Source of the DNA: an uncultured Erysipelotrichaceae bacterium
Lineage (GTDB): Bacteria > Bacillota_I > Bacilli_A > Erysipelotrichales > Erysipelotrichaceae
Assembly (NCBI GenBank): GCA_934692455.1
Contig: CAKUTY010000078.1
Coordinates: 1-6,449 of the forward strand
DNA length: 6,449 nucleotides
Direction of reading: 5' to 3'
Every line of letters begins with the position of its first letter. Positions within the stretch are counted from its first letter, which is position 1. A program made the position numbers and the translations under genes. This document shows positions 1 through 6,343 of this stretch, one piece after another. The notes below the pieces were generated by a model. That model did no database searches. It worked only from the letters and a program-made list of their open reading frames with translations, and was not told where the DNA came from.

Positions 1-46
1 TAGAATAGCCTCGTTATTATTGATGTGGGGGTTTATTGTAAACTTT

Positions 47-64
47 ATGTGAAATATTTAACTT
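47..64. promoter_or_regulatory. Rex-like operator (candidate)
   Basis: The sequence reads ATGTGAA-ATAT-TTAACTT, an imperfect 18-bp palindrome in which 14 of 18 positions agree with its reverse complement. It resembles the site of the NADH/NAD+-sensing repressor Rex, which in Bacillota is usually TTGTGAA or TTGTTAA, four bases, then TTCACAA or TTAACAA. Its position upstream of an alcohol dehydrogenase gene fits, because Rex commonly controls such genes. Against it, the site lies 17-34 bases upstream of the best -35 box rather than over the promoter, and AT-rich DNA gives such palindromes by chance. No rex gene is in the window. Confidence 0.35.
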
Positions 65-80
65 TCTTAGGTCAAAACTA

Positions 81-110
81 TTGCATAAGAATATTATTAC
101 TTGTTAAAAT
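81..110 (+). promoter_or_regulatory. Probable promoter of the alcohol dehydrogenase gene
   Basis: A -35-like TTGCAT (81-86) and a -10-like TAAAAT (105-110) are separated by 18 bases, which would start transcription near 117 and leave a leader of about 40 bases. An alternative pair, TTGTTA (101-106) with TATTAA (123-128) and a 16-base spacer, would start near 135. Either would place the strong SD at 143-150 in the leader. I cannot choose between them from sequence alone. Confidence 0.4.
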
Positions 111-119
111 TTGCATAAG
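81..119 (+). repeat. Direct repeat TTGCATAAG x2, 30 bp apart
   Basis: The nine bases TTGCATAAG occur exactly at 81-89 and again at 111-119. The 30-bp offset is close to three helical turns, so both copies would face the same side of the DNA. The first copy contains the putative -35 box and the second starts immediately after the putative -10. This could be a paired operator for an unknown regulator, or chance in AT-rich sequence. Confidence 0.45.
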
Positions 120-142
120 TGATATTAACACTGCACATGCTT

Positions 143-150
143 AAGGAGGA
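143..150 (+). promoter_or_regulatory. Strong Shine-Dalgarno, fixes start at 158
   Basis: AAGGAGGA lies seven bases before ATG 158. The frame stays open upstream, with a GTG at 119 and an ATG at 137, but starting there would translate through the SD itself. It would also add residues absent from the family, whose members begin MKGFAML or similar. The start at 158 is therefore clear. Confidence 0.9.
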
Positions 151-157
151 AAATAAT

Positions 158-1219
158 ATGAAAGGCTATGCAATGCTAAAAATCGGAGAATCTGGTTGGA
201 TTGAAAAAGATAGACCAGTATGTGGACCAATGGATGCTATTTGTAAACCACTAGCTCTTGCTATTTGTACAAGTGACATTCACACTTTGTGGGAAGGCGC
301 TATTGGTGAAAGACACAATATGATTCTAGGACATGAAGGTTGTGCTGAAATTGTCGAAGTTGGTGAACTTGTAAAAGACTTTAAAGTTGGTGATAGAGTA
401 TTGGTTCCAGCTATTACACCAGATTGGAACTCTTTAGAAGCTCAGGCCGGCTATTCTATGCATTCTGGCGGAATGTTGGCTGGTTGGAAATTCTCTAACT
501 TCAAAGATGGTGTATTCTCAGAATACTTCCATGTAAATGACGCTGATGGTAACTTAGCTTTATTACCAGACAATATTAATACAGTAGACGCTTGTATGTT
601 ATCGGACATGGTACCAACAGGATTCCACGGTGTAGAACTTGCTGGAGTTGAATTTGGTGATAGTGTACTGGTTATTGGTATCGGTCCAGTAGGCCTTATG
701 TCTGTTGCTGGTGCTAACATGCACGGTGCTGCTAGAATAATTGCTGTAGGCACAAGACCGGTTTGTGTTGAAGCTGCTAAATACTATGGCGCTACTGATT
801 TTATTAGTTATAAAAACGGACCGATTTCAGAACAAGTTCTTAATATGACCGATGGAAAAGGTGTTGATAAAATAATCATCGCAGGCGGTGGCGTAGAAAC
901 ATTCTCAGAAGCAATCAAATGCCTAAAACCAGGTGGCAAAATTGGCAACGTAAACTATCTAGGTAGTGGTGAATACATTGATATACCGCGTGTAGAATGG
1001 GGTGTAGGCATGGGTCATAAACAAATTAATGGTGGTCTAATGCCAGGTGGTCGTCTAAGAATGGAAAAACTAGCTGCTCTTGTAAGCTGTGGTAAGTTAG
1101 ATTTAAAACCGCTTAGTACACATGTATTTGAAGGCTTTGATCATCTAGAAGAAGCTCTATTCCTTATGAGAGATAAACCAGCTGACTTGATTAAGCCAGT
1201 AGTTAAATTATCTGACTAA
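158..1219 (+). CDS. adh: NADP(H)-dependent zinc secondary alcohol dehydrogenase
   Basis: This 353-residue protein closely resembles the tetrameric secondary alcohol dehydrogenases of Thermoanaerobacter brockii (352 residues) and Clostridium beijerinckii, which interconvert secondary alcohols such as 2-propanol or 2-butanol and their ketones in the cytoplasm. The catalytic zinc ligands of that group are all present: Cys37, His59, Glu60 (in GHEG) and Asp150. As in that group, the four-cysteine structural-zinc loop of horse-type enzymes is absent. The Rossmann motif GIGPVG is at 174-179. Gly198, Thr199, Arg200 and Tyr218 match the positions that bind the 2'-phosphate of NADP in the T. brockii enzyme (Ser at 199 there), so NADP(H) preference is inferred. 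The gene stands alone with its own promoter region, strong SD and terminator. It uses many GGT/GCT codons and few ATA, unlike the next gene, suggesting high expression. The exact substrate cannot be read from sequence. Confidence 0.95.
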   Translation: MKGYAMLKIGESGWIEKDRPVCGPMDAICKPLALAICTSDIHTLWEGAIGERHNMILGHEGCAEIVEVGELVKDFKVGDRVLVPAITPDWNSLEAQAGYSMHSGGMLAGWKFSNFKDGVFSEYFHVNDADGNLALLPDNINTVDACMLSDMVPTGFHGVELAGVEFGDSVLVIGIGPVGLMSVAGANMHGAARIIAVGTRPVCVEAAKYYGATDFISYKNGPISEQVLNMTDGKGVDKIIIAGGGVETFSEAIKCLKPGGKIGNVNYLGSGEYIDIPRVEWGVGMGHKQINGGLMPGGRLRMEKLAALVSCGKLDLKPLSTHVFEGFDHLEEALFLMRDKPADLIKPVVKLSD

Positions 1220-1227
1220 AAATTTAT

Positions 1228-1256
1228 AAGCTGGAGCCATAAACTCCAGCTTTCTT
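1228..1256 (+). terminator. Rho-independent terminator after adh
   Basis: AAGCTGGAG (1228-1236) pairs perfectly with CTCCAGCTT (1244-1252) around the seven-base loop CCATAAA, followed by a short, interrupted T-run (TTTCTT, 1251-1256). The nine-base-pair stem is good, but the weak T-tract could allow readthrough into the next gene, whose ATG begins only nine bases downstream. Confidence 0.8.
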
Positions 1257-1264
1257 AAACTTAT

Positions 1265-2185
1265 ATGAAAATATTAATCGTATCAGGATTCCTAGGTGCA
1301 GGCAAAACAACATTTATAAAAGAATTGGCATTAAAAAGCCAGAAGCATTTTTGTATACTCGAAAACGAATATGCAACTCTTGATATAGATAGTGACCGTT
1401 TAAGAGACGATGTAAACCTTAACATATATGAATTAAATGAAAAATGTGTATGTTGCAGCACTAAAAATGACATCGCGTCATCAATTTTAACAATTGCAAA
1501 CACCATTGATCCAGAATTCCTAGTAATTGAACCTAGTGGCGTAGCCTATCTTAATAATGTCATAAACAGAGTAAGCAAAGTCTTATATGAACGCATAATA
1601 TTACTAGCACCAATCACCATCGTTTCAGGTAACGAAATGATAGACGAAAAAGTGGTCTACAACCAAATAAAAGAAGCTAAAACAATCATTGTCTCAAAAA
1701 TGGAACAAGCCTCTTATGATAAAAAAGAAAAACTATATTCTTTATTAAATAAAATCAACAACGAAGCTGATATTATCGTTGATGATTATCATTTATTAAA
1801 TAAAGAATTCTTTGACAACCTATTAAAAACAACATATGACAATAAAGTTATGTCAAAAGAAGAAACAGTCACAAACTATGATACTGTTGAATTGCTCAAC
1901 CTAAATATGTCTAATATATCCAAGGCTATAGTTTTCATGGAAGATATAATACATGGAAGATATGGTAACATTATTAGAGCTAAAGGTGGCATCAACATAA
2001 ATAATATAAAATATAGATTTGATGTTGTTGATGGCTATTACTCGATACAAGACTTTGAAAATTCTGAAAACAACGCTGTATTTATAGGACACAATCTTGT
2101 AAAGAATCAACTTAAAAACGACAGTAACGCCAACCTTTACAACAAGAGACAAACTCGCTATCAAAAGAATAATGTGGTAAGATAA
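1265..2185 (+). CDS. CobW/COG0523-family GTPase (putative metallochaperone)
   Basis: This 306-residue protein has the order of elements of the CobW/COG0523 branch of G3E P-loop GTPases, whose members deliver metals (zinc, cobalt, iron) to client proteins. At the N-terminus is the Walker A motif GFLGAGKTT (8-16). The family's metal-binding CxCC motif is present as KCVCC (60-64), and EPSG (89-92) is the usual Walker B-region motif. A CobW C-terminal domain (about 215-275) contains GRYGNIIRAKGG. The usual NKxD guanine-specificity motif appears as SKME (144-147), with the Asn and Asp both replaced, so nucleotide preference may be relaxed. There is no His-rich stretch of the kind seen in many zinc members. 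The ATG at 1265 is right because the P-loop follows after only seven residues, but no SD precedes it. The client is unknown. Nearby zinc enzymes (alcohol dehydrogenase, M3 peptidase) are possible clients by position only. Confidence 0.88.
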   Translation: MKILIVSGFLGAGKTTFIKELALKSQKHFCILENEYATLDIDSDRLRDDVNLNIYELNEKCVCCSTKNDIASSILTIANTIDPEFLVIEPSGVAYLNNVINRVSKVLYERIILLAPITIVSGNEMIDEKVVYNQIKEAKTIIVSKMEQASYDKKEKLYSLLNKINNEADIIVDDYHLLNKEFFDNLLKTTYDNKVMSKEETVTNYDTVELLNLNMSNISKAIVFMEDIIHGRYGNIIRAKGGININNIKYRFDVVDGYYSIQDFENSENNAVFIGHNLVKNQLKNDSNANLYNKRQTRYQKNNVVR

Positions 2186-2190
2186 AAAAG

Positions 2191-2862
2191 ATGAGAAGAA
2201 TTTTTAAGTTATTAACAGTTTTATTTGTATTTCTAGTTATAAGTGGTTTCACTTATATAAACGAAGATAAAGAAGACAACACATCAACCTTTGAACTTGG
2301 TGATTTATACAATTACCAAAAAGCCTTCAAAAGTGAAGAAATCGATGTATGTGCAAGCGGTGTAGCTAAAACATATATGGACTATCGTGCAACAACCGCA
2401 AGAAATTCTAGACAATACAAGTTTATTCACAATAACCTTACAGTCGATGAAACAACTGGTTTTCTTTATGATGAAGATGGCTTTATTGGTGTTGCTCTAG
2501 GCTCATTCTATGGCGAAATCGGAGACCGTTTCTATTTCACACTAGAAAGCGGTGTTGTTCTTCCACTAGTTAAATGTGAAGAAAAAGCAGATGGCGATAC
2601 CGATGGAAGTGGTTGCTACCACTTAAGTGATAATTCGGTTATGGAATTTGTCATTGACAAAAACTATGCACTTAATTATTTCGGTCGCTTATCAAACAAC
2701 TATGTATTAAATGGTAACTATAATAACTACGAATTATTCAACGGACCTATTGTTAAAGTTGAAAAAGTATTAGATGAAAAAAGCAGTGATTATGTAACAT
2801 ACACTAGTGACACTCCAACAATTACTAACGACGATATATTTGATTACGGTAGTGGTTATTAA
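2191..2862 (+). CDS. Uncharacterised secreted or membrane-anchored protein
   Basis: This 223-residue protein begins with a basic stretch (MRRIFK) and a hydrophobic segment at about 7-22, so it is probably exported by Sec. No lipobox cysteine is present and no clean AxA-type cleavage site is visible, so it could stay anchored. The rest is acidic and hydrophilic. A central region (about 52-156) contains KTYMDYRATT, YDEDGFIGVALGSFYGEIG, TLESGVVLPLVKCEEKADGD and NSVMEFVID. The pattern of short Gly-turn strands suggests a small beta-rich domain, and similar wording recalls uncharacterised Firmicutes surface proteins. A double-psi beta-barrel like the 3D/RlpA group is conceivable but unproven. Three cysteines occur, at 54, 129 and 142. 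The tail (about 157-223) is rich in Asn, Tyr and Asp. The gene starts five bases after the GTPase stop, behind only a weak GGTAAG SD, and overlaps miaA by one base, so it belongs to that operon. I do not recognise its function. Confidence 0.85.
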   Translation: MRRIFKLLTVLFVFLVISGFTYINEDKEDNTSTFELGDLYNYQKAFKSEEIDVCASGVAKTYMDYRATTARNSRQYKFIHNNLTVDETTGFLYDEDGFIGVALGSFYGEIGDRFYFTLESGVVLPLVKCEEKADGDTDGSGCYHLSDNSVMEFVIDKNYALNYFGRLSNNYVLNGNYNNYELFNGPIVKVEKVLDEKSSDYVTYTSDTPTITNDDIFDYGSGY

Positions 2863-3755
2863 TGAACAAAAAAGTATTAGTTATAGTAGGACCCACAGCA
2901 GTAGGCAAGACTTCTTTTGGAATTGAATGTGCCAATAGATACAATGGTGAAATTATATCCGGTGACAGCATTCAAATCTACAAAGGATTAGATATCGGTA
3001 GCGCTAAAGCCACCAAATATGAACAATCAAAAGCAGTTCATCATCTAATCGATATAAAGGAGCCAAACGAAAATTATTCAGTAAAAGACTTCCAAGAACG
3101 AGGTCGTTTTTTAATAGATGAACTTACTAAACAAAACAAACTGCCAATAGTGGTTGGCGGTACAGGCTTATATATTAAAGCTCTCTTATATGATTACGAA
3201 TTTAAGGACGAAGAAAATAACGACAATCCTTATGACGAGCTAACAAATGAACAAATATATGACATCCTTCTTAAAGAAGATCCTGAATGTTTAGAAAAGA
3301 TTCATATCAATAACCGCAAAAGACTTGTAAGAGCCTTAAATGTTTTAAGAAAACACGGCACAGGTATCTCAAAAATCCAGGCACAACAAGAACACAAGAT
3401 GTTATATGATGCTAAAATCATTGGCCTAACTAAAAATAGAGAACAACTTTATAAAGATATCAACAAAAGAGTAGATATGATGATTGACGAAGGCCTGCTA
3501 GAGGAAATTAAAGGCCTATTAGAACGCGGGATTAGCTTTGATGACCAATGCATGCAAGGAATAGGATACAAAGAATTTAGAGCCTATTTTGAAGGTGTAG
3601 CAACACCTAAAGAATGCATCGAACTCGTTAAAAAGAACACGCGTCACTTTGTTAAAAGACAATACACTTGGTTTAATAATCAAATGCCAATAGAATGGTA
3701 TGAAGATAAAGAAAACGCAATCTTAGAAATTGATAGATGGAGGGAAACAAAATGA
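2862..3755 (+). CDS. miaA: tRNA dimethylallyltransferase
   Basis: MiaA transfers the dimethylallyl group from DMAPP to N6 of adenosine 37 in tRNAs that read codons beginning with U, improving codon-anticodon pairing. The 297 residues are close to the usual length of about 300. Family motifs appear in order: the P-loop GPTAVGKTS (10-18), GDSIQIY (34-40) with the conserved Asp35, HHLIDI followed by YSVKDFQ, VGGTGLYIKALLYDYEF, NRKRLVRALNV, QGIGYKEF, and the C-terminal RHFVKRQYTWF. The start ATG shares its A with the stop codon TAA of the preceding gene, and no clear SD precedes it. It is probably translated by coupling to the secreted-protein gene. Its 3' end overlaps the peptidase start by four bases (ATGA). 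No mutL or hfq, common miaA neighbours elsewhere, is present in the window. Confidence 0.97.
   Translation: MNKKVLVIVGPTAVGKTSFGIECANRYNGEIISGDSIQIYKGLDIGSAKATKYEQSKAVHHLIDIKEPNENYSVKDFQERGRFLIDELTKQNKLPIVVGGTGLYIKALLYDYEFKDEENNDNPYDELTNEQIYDILLKEDPECLEKIHINNRKRLVRALNVLRKHGTGISKIQAQQEHKMLYDAKIIGLTKNREQLYKDINKRVDMMIDEGLLEEIKGLLERGISFDDQCMQGIGYKEFRAYFEGVATPKECIELVKKNTRHFVKRQYTWFNNQMPIEWYEDKENAILEIDRWRETK
3739..3744 (+). promoter_or_regulatory. Shine-Dalgarno inside miaA, fixes start at 3752
   Basis: GGAGGG lies seven bases before ATG 3752, within the last codons of miaA. An in-frame ATG at 3737 overlaps this SD and has no ribosome site of its own, so 3752 is preferred and the protein starts MKFKDFKYEHLELE. 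Confidence 0.85.
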
Positions 3756-5443
3756 AATTTAAAGATTTTAAGTACGAACATTTAGAACTAGAAACAATTA
3801 AAAAAGAATTTGGAGCATTGTTGAAAGAGCTAGAAGCATGTGATAATGCTGAAACTTTTATGCAAGCATTTAAAAAAACCAACAAGTATCGTAGCCACAT
3901 TCAAACAATGTTGACACTATGTAACATCAGACATTCAATCGATACAAGCGATGAATACTATGATAAAGAAAGAAATTATTTAGATGAAACAGTTCCATAT
4001 ATTCAAGCATATGAAACTAAATTCTTCAAACTTGTAAACGATTGTCCATTCAAAAACGAACTAGACATTCCTGAAACATTCTTCAAGTTATGCGAATATT
4101 CATTAAAAACATTTGATGAAAAAATCATTGCTGAACTTCAAGAAGAAAACCGTTTAGTAAGTGAATATGGCAAACTAAAAGCAAGCGCCAAGATTGAATT
4201 TGAAGGTGAGACATATAACTTAGCATCTATCGCCCCACTTATGTCTAGTGATGATAGAGAAACTCGTAAGAAAGCAACTATGGCATATTGCGATTTCTTC
4301 AAAGAAAATGAAGAAAAGTTTGATAACAACTATGATGCTCTAGTTAAAGTAAGAGACAAAATGGCTAAAAAGCTTGGCTATGAAAACTATATTGAACTCG
4401 GCTATTTAAGAATGAACCGTTTTGATTACGACGAACAAATGGTTGAAAATTATCGTAAACAAGTTCGTGAAGTCATCGTTCCACTTGCAACAAGAATCCA
4501 CCAAGCTCAAGCTAAAAGAATCGGTGTTGATAAATTAGAATGCTATGACTTAAACTATGAATTTAAAGATGGCAACCCAAAACCAGTAGGTGATGAATCA
4601 GTTCTTGTTCCTTTAGCTCTTGAAATGTATACCAAGATGTCTAAGGAAACAGGCGAATTCTTCAAGAGAATGGTAGATGACGATTTATTTGATTTAACCA
4701 CAAAGCCAAACAAAGAAATGGGTGGTTATTGTACAGATTTATTTGACTATAAAGTCCCATTCATCTTCTCTAACTTTAATGGTGAAGCAGGTGATGTTAA
4801 TGTTTTATGTCATGAAGCAGGACATGCACTTCAATCTTACTTATCTATGCAGACAATTGAAATTCCCGACATCGCTTTCCCAACAATGGAATCATGTGAA
4901 ATTCATTCAATGTCTATGGAATTTTTTGCCTTCCCATACTTAGATCTATTCTTTGGTAAAGATGGTGATAAGTATAAGTACCATGAACTATCAGGTGCCC
5001 TAACATTTCTTCCTTATGGATGTTTAGTTGACCACTTCCAACATGAAGTATATAAGCATCCTGAAATGACATGCGAGGAACGTAAGGCTACATGGAGAAG
5101 ACTAGAAAAAGAGTATAAGCCAGACATCGATTATAAAGACTTTGATATTTTAGAAAGAGGTGGTTACTTCTATCGCCAAGGACATATTTTCCAATCTCCT
5201 TTCTATTATATTGATTACACACTAGCTCAAGTATGTGCTCTACAATTCTTTAAGAGATTTATTGATAATGACCCTGATTATTTCAAAGATTATCTACATA
5301 TTTGTAGTATCGGTGGTACTAGATCTTTTGTACAAATCGTCAAAGAAGCTGGTTTGATTTCTCCGTTTGAAGATGGATGTTTAGTATCTATTGCCTCAAT
5401 CATGGAAGATGAATTAAATAAATTAGGTGAGAAACTTGGATAA
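3752..5443 (+). CDS. M3-family oligoendopeptidase (zinc metallopeptidase)
   Basis: This 563-residue protein is a cytoplasmic M3 peptidase of the PepF-related group (probably the 'oligoendopeptidase, M3 family' type), which cuts short peptides and helps recycle peptides from uptake or protein turnover. The zinc motif HEAGH is at 354-358 (His354, Glu355, His358). Glu383, in CEIHSMSMEFF, lies 25 residues after the second His, the spacing of the third zinc ligand in thimet oligopeptidase, and is the probable third ligand. Near the C-terminus, RQGHIFQSPFYYIDY (His478, Tyr485, Tyr486, Tyr489) resembles the substrate-binding His/Tyr region of M3 enzymes. The N-terminal half is helical and charged, with no signal peptide. 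Length fits the group. The start overlaps the miaA stop by four bases and has its own good SD, so it can be translated both by coupling and independently. Its last codons form part of the operon terminator. Confidence 0.95.
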   Translation: MKFKDFKYEHLELETIKKEFGALLKELEACDNAETFMQAFKKTNKYRSHIQTMLTLCNIRHSIDTSDEYYDKERNYLDETVPYIQAYETKFFKLVNDCPFKNELDIPETFFKLCEYSLKTFDEKIIAELQEENRLVSEYGKLKASAKIEFEGETYNLASIAPLMSSDDRETRKKATMAYCDFFKENEEKFDNNYDALVKVRDKMAKKLGYENYIELGYLRMNRFDYDEQMVENYRKQVREVIVPLATRIHQAQAKRIGVDKLECYDLNYEFKDGNPKPVGDESVLVPLALEMYTKMSKETGEFFKRMVDDDLFDLTTKPNKEMGGYCTDLFDYKVPFIFSNFNGEAGDVNVLCHEAGHALQSYLSMQTIEIPDIAFPTMESCEIHSMSMEFFAFPYLDLFFGKDGDKYKYHELSGALTFLPYGCLVDHFQHEVYKHPEMTCEERKATWRRLEKEYKPDIDYKDFDILERGGYFYRQGHIFQSPFYYIDYTLAQVCALQFFKRFIDNDPDYFKDYLHICSIGGTRSFVQIVKEAGLISPFEDGCLVSIASIMEDELNKLGEKLG

Positions 5444-5460
5444 TACCAAGTTTTTCTTTT
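5432..5460 (+). terminator. Rho-independent terminator overlapping the peptidase stop
   Basis: AAACTTGG (5432-5439) pairs with CCAAGTTT (5446-5453) around the six-base loop ATAATA, and the T-rich run TTTTTCTTTT extends to 5460, followed by more Ts. The left arm encodes the last residues of the peptidase and the stop codon TAA (5441-5443) sits in the loop. It closes the 1265-5443 transcription unit. Confidence 0.85.
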
Positions 5461-5487
5461 TCCATTTTTTTATAATATCGATATAAA
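5459..5487 (+). promoter_or_regulatory. Probable promoter of the iron-sulfur protein gene
   Basis: TTTCCA (5459-5464) and TATAAA (5482-5487) are 17 bases apart, giving a predicted start near 5494, only about 12 bases before the ATG. Other -10-like hexamers (TATAAT at 5471, TATAAA at 5492) lack a convincing -35. Using the one at 5492 would make the transcript leaderless. The placement immediately after a strong terminator supports a promoter somewhere in this 62-base gap. Confidence 0.5.
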
Positions 5488-5505
5488 AGAATATAAAATT
5501 AGAAT

Positions 5506-6336
5506 ATGAAATGCAAGAAATATTTACCATCACTATTATTCTTTCTATTATTTGAGATAATAGCTTTTACCTTGTACCTTACAAAGAATAATTTGTTTTA
5601 TTTGATTAACTTCACATATATTGGTTCTTGTCTTGCCATAGGCACTGCTCTTTTTACGGCTGGCAAAAAATATGCTAGACACTTTGTGCAATTGGCAGTA
5701 GGCTCTTATATGCTTATTTATCTTGGATTAATTTCCCAAGAAAATATGCAGATAGAAGGTTTTTGGTACTACCTATTTTTAGGAACATTTGAAGCGGCTA
5801 CTATTCATTATGCGGTTGCTAAGATATTTGGCCCTCTATTATTTGGCAGAGGATGGTGCGGTTATGCCTGTTGGACAGCAATGGTTTTAGACTTCCTTCC
5901 ATTTAAGACACCACTTAAGCCTAGAATCAAGAAACTAGGGCTCCTTAGATATCTAACATTCACATTTTCTTTGTTGCTGGTAATAGCTTTGTTCCTATTT
6001 AAAGTAGCCCATCTAGAAAAGATAATGTTTTATTTGTTTATCATAGGTAACATCTTGTATTATCTATCAGGAATCATCTTGGCTTATATATTTAAAGATA
6101 ATAGAGCATTCTGTAAATATTTATGTCCAGTCACTATCTTCTTAAAACCGATGAGTTATTTCTCTTTGTTAAGAGTGCATTTCGATAAAACTAAATGTAT
6201 TGGTTGTAAGAAATGTTTAAAAGTATGTCCAATGAATGTTGAGGTTAACAACGGTTCTCGTAAACGTAAAAATGCTACAGAGTGTATTTTGTGTTATGAA
6301 TGTGTTAAGGCTTGTCCTACCAAAGCATTGCATTAA
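5506..6336 (+). CDS. NapH-like membrane protein with two [4Fe-4S] clusters
   Basis: This 276-residue protein is an integral membrane electron carrier of the NapH/CcoG/YccM-like group. Hydrophobic segments lie at about 7-25, 33-50, 57-76, 85-105, 147-165 and 173-196. Between the fourth and fifth is the family motif GRGWCGYAC (Cys118, Cys122), and after the sixth comes FCKYLCPV (Cys203, Cys207). The C-terminal domain has two ferredoxin-type motifs, CIGCKKCLKVCP (Cys231, 234, 237, 241) and CILCYECVKACP (Cys260, 263, 266, 270), each predicted to bind one [4Fe-4S] cluster. Known relatives pass electrons from quinols to reductases or take part in cofactor assembly. No nap, cytochrome, rnf or other partner gene is adjacent here, so the pathway is unknown. 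No SD precedes ATG 5506, but no better in-frame start exists, and the following MKCKKYLPSLL gives a normal positively charged membrane-protein start. The protein is complete, ending two residues after the ACPTKA stretch. Confidence 0.9.
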   Translation: MKCKKYLPSLLFFLLFEIIAFTLYLTKNNLFYLINFTYIGSCLAIGTALFTAGKKYARHFVQLAVGSYMLIYLGLISQENMQIEGFWYYLFLGTFEAATIHYAVAKIFGPLLFGRGWCGYACWTAMVLDFLPFKTPLKPRIKKLGLLRYLTFTFSLLLVIALFLFKVAHLEKIMFYLFIIGNILYYLSGIILAYIFKDNRAFCKYLCPVTIFLKPMSYFSLLRVHFDKTKCIGCKKCLKVCPMNVEVNNGSRKRKNATECILCYECVKACPTKALH

Positions 6337-6343
6337 AAAATAT

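Noticed and set aside
101..130. TTGTTAA (101-107) and TTAACA (125-130) as a second Rex site
   Set aside because: The half-sites are 17 bases apart, whereas Rex sites have about four bases between halves.
118..132. AGTG-ATATTAA-CACT hairpin in the adh leader
   Set aside because: A four-base-pair stem with an AT loop is too weak to call a regulatory structure.
119..157. Upstream GTG (119) and ATG (137) as starts of the alcohol dehydrogenase
   Set aside because: They would translate through the AAGGAGGA SD and add residues not seen in the family; ATG 158 has ideal spacing and the expected N-terminus.
451..753. Minus-strand open frame of 100 codons inside adh
   Set aside because: It is a shadow of the well-supported alcohol dehydrogenase, with no promoter, SD or recognisable protein.
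1901..2164. Minus-strand open frame inside the GTPase gene
   Set aside because: It is antisense to the conserved C-terminal domain and has an unremarkable hydrophobic composition and no start signals.
3752..3755. TGA as a Trp codon (Mycoplasma-type code) in this organism
   Set aside because: TGG encodes Trp throughout, and miaA ends naturally at TGA after RWRETK at the expected family length.
4722..4943. Plus-strand second-frame open reading frame inside the peptidase gene
   Set aside because: It overlaps the zinc-site region of a clearly real gene and shows no SD or family resemblance.
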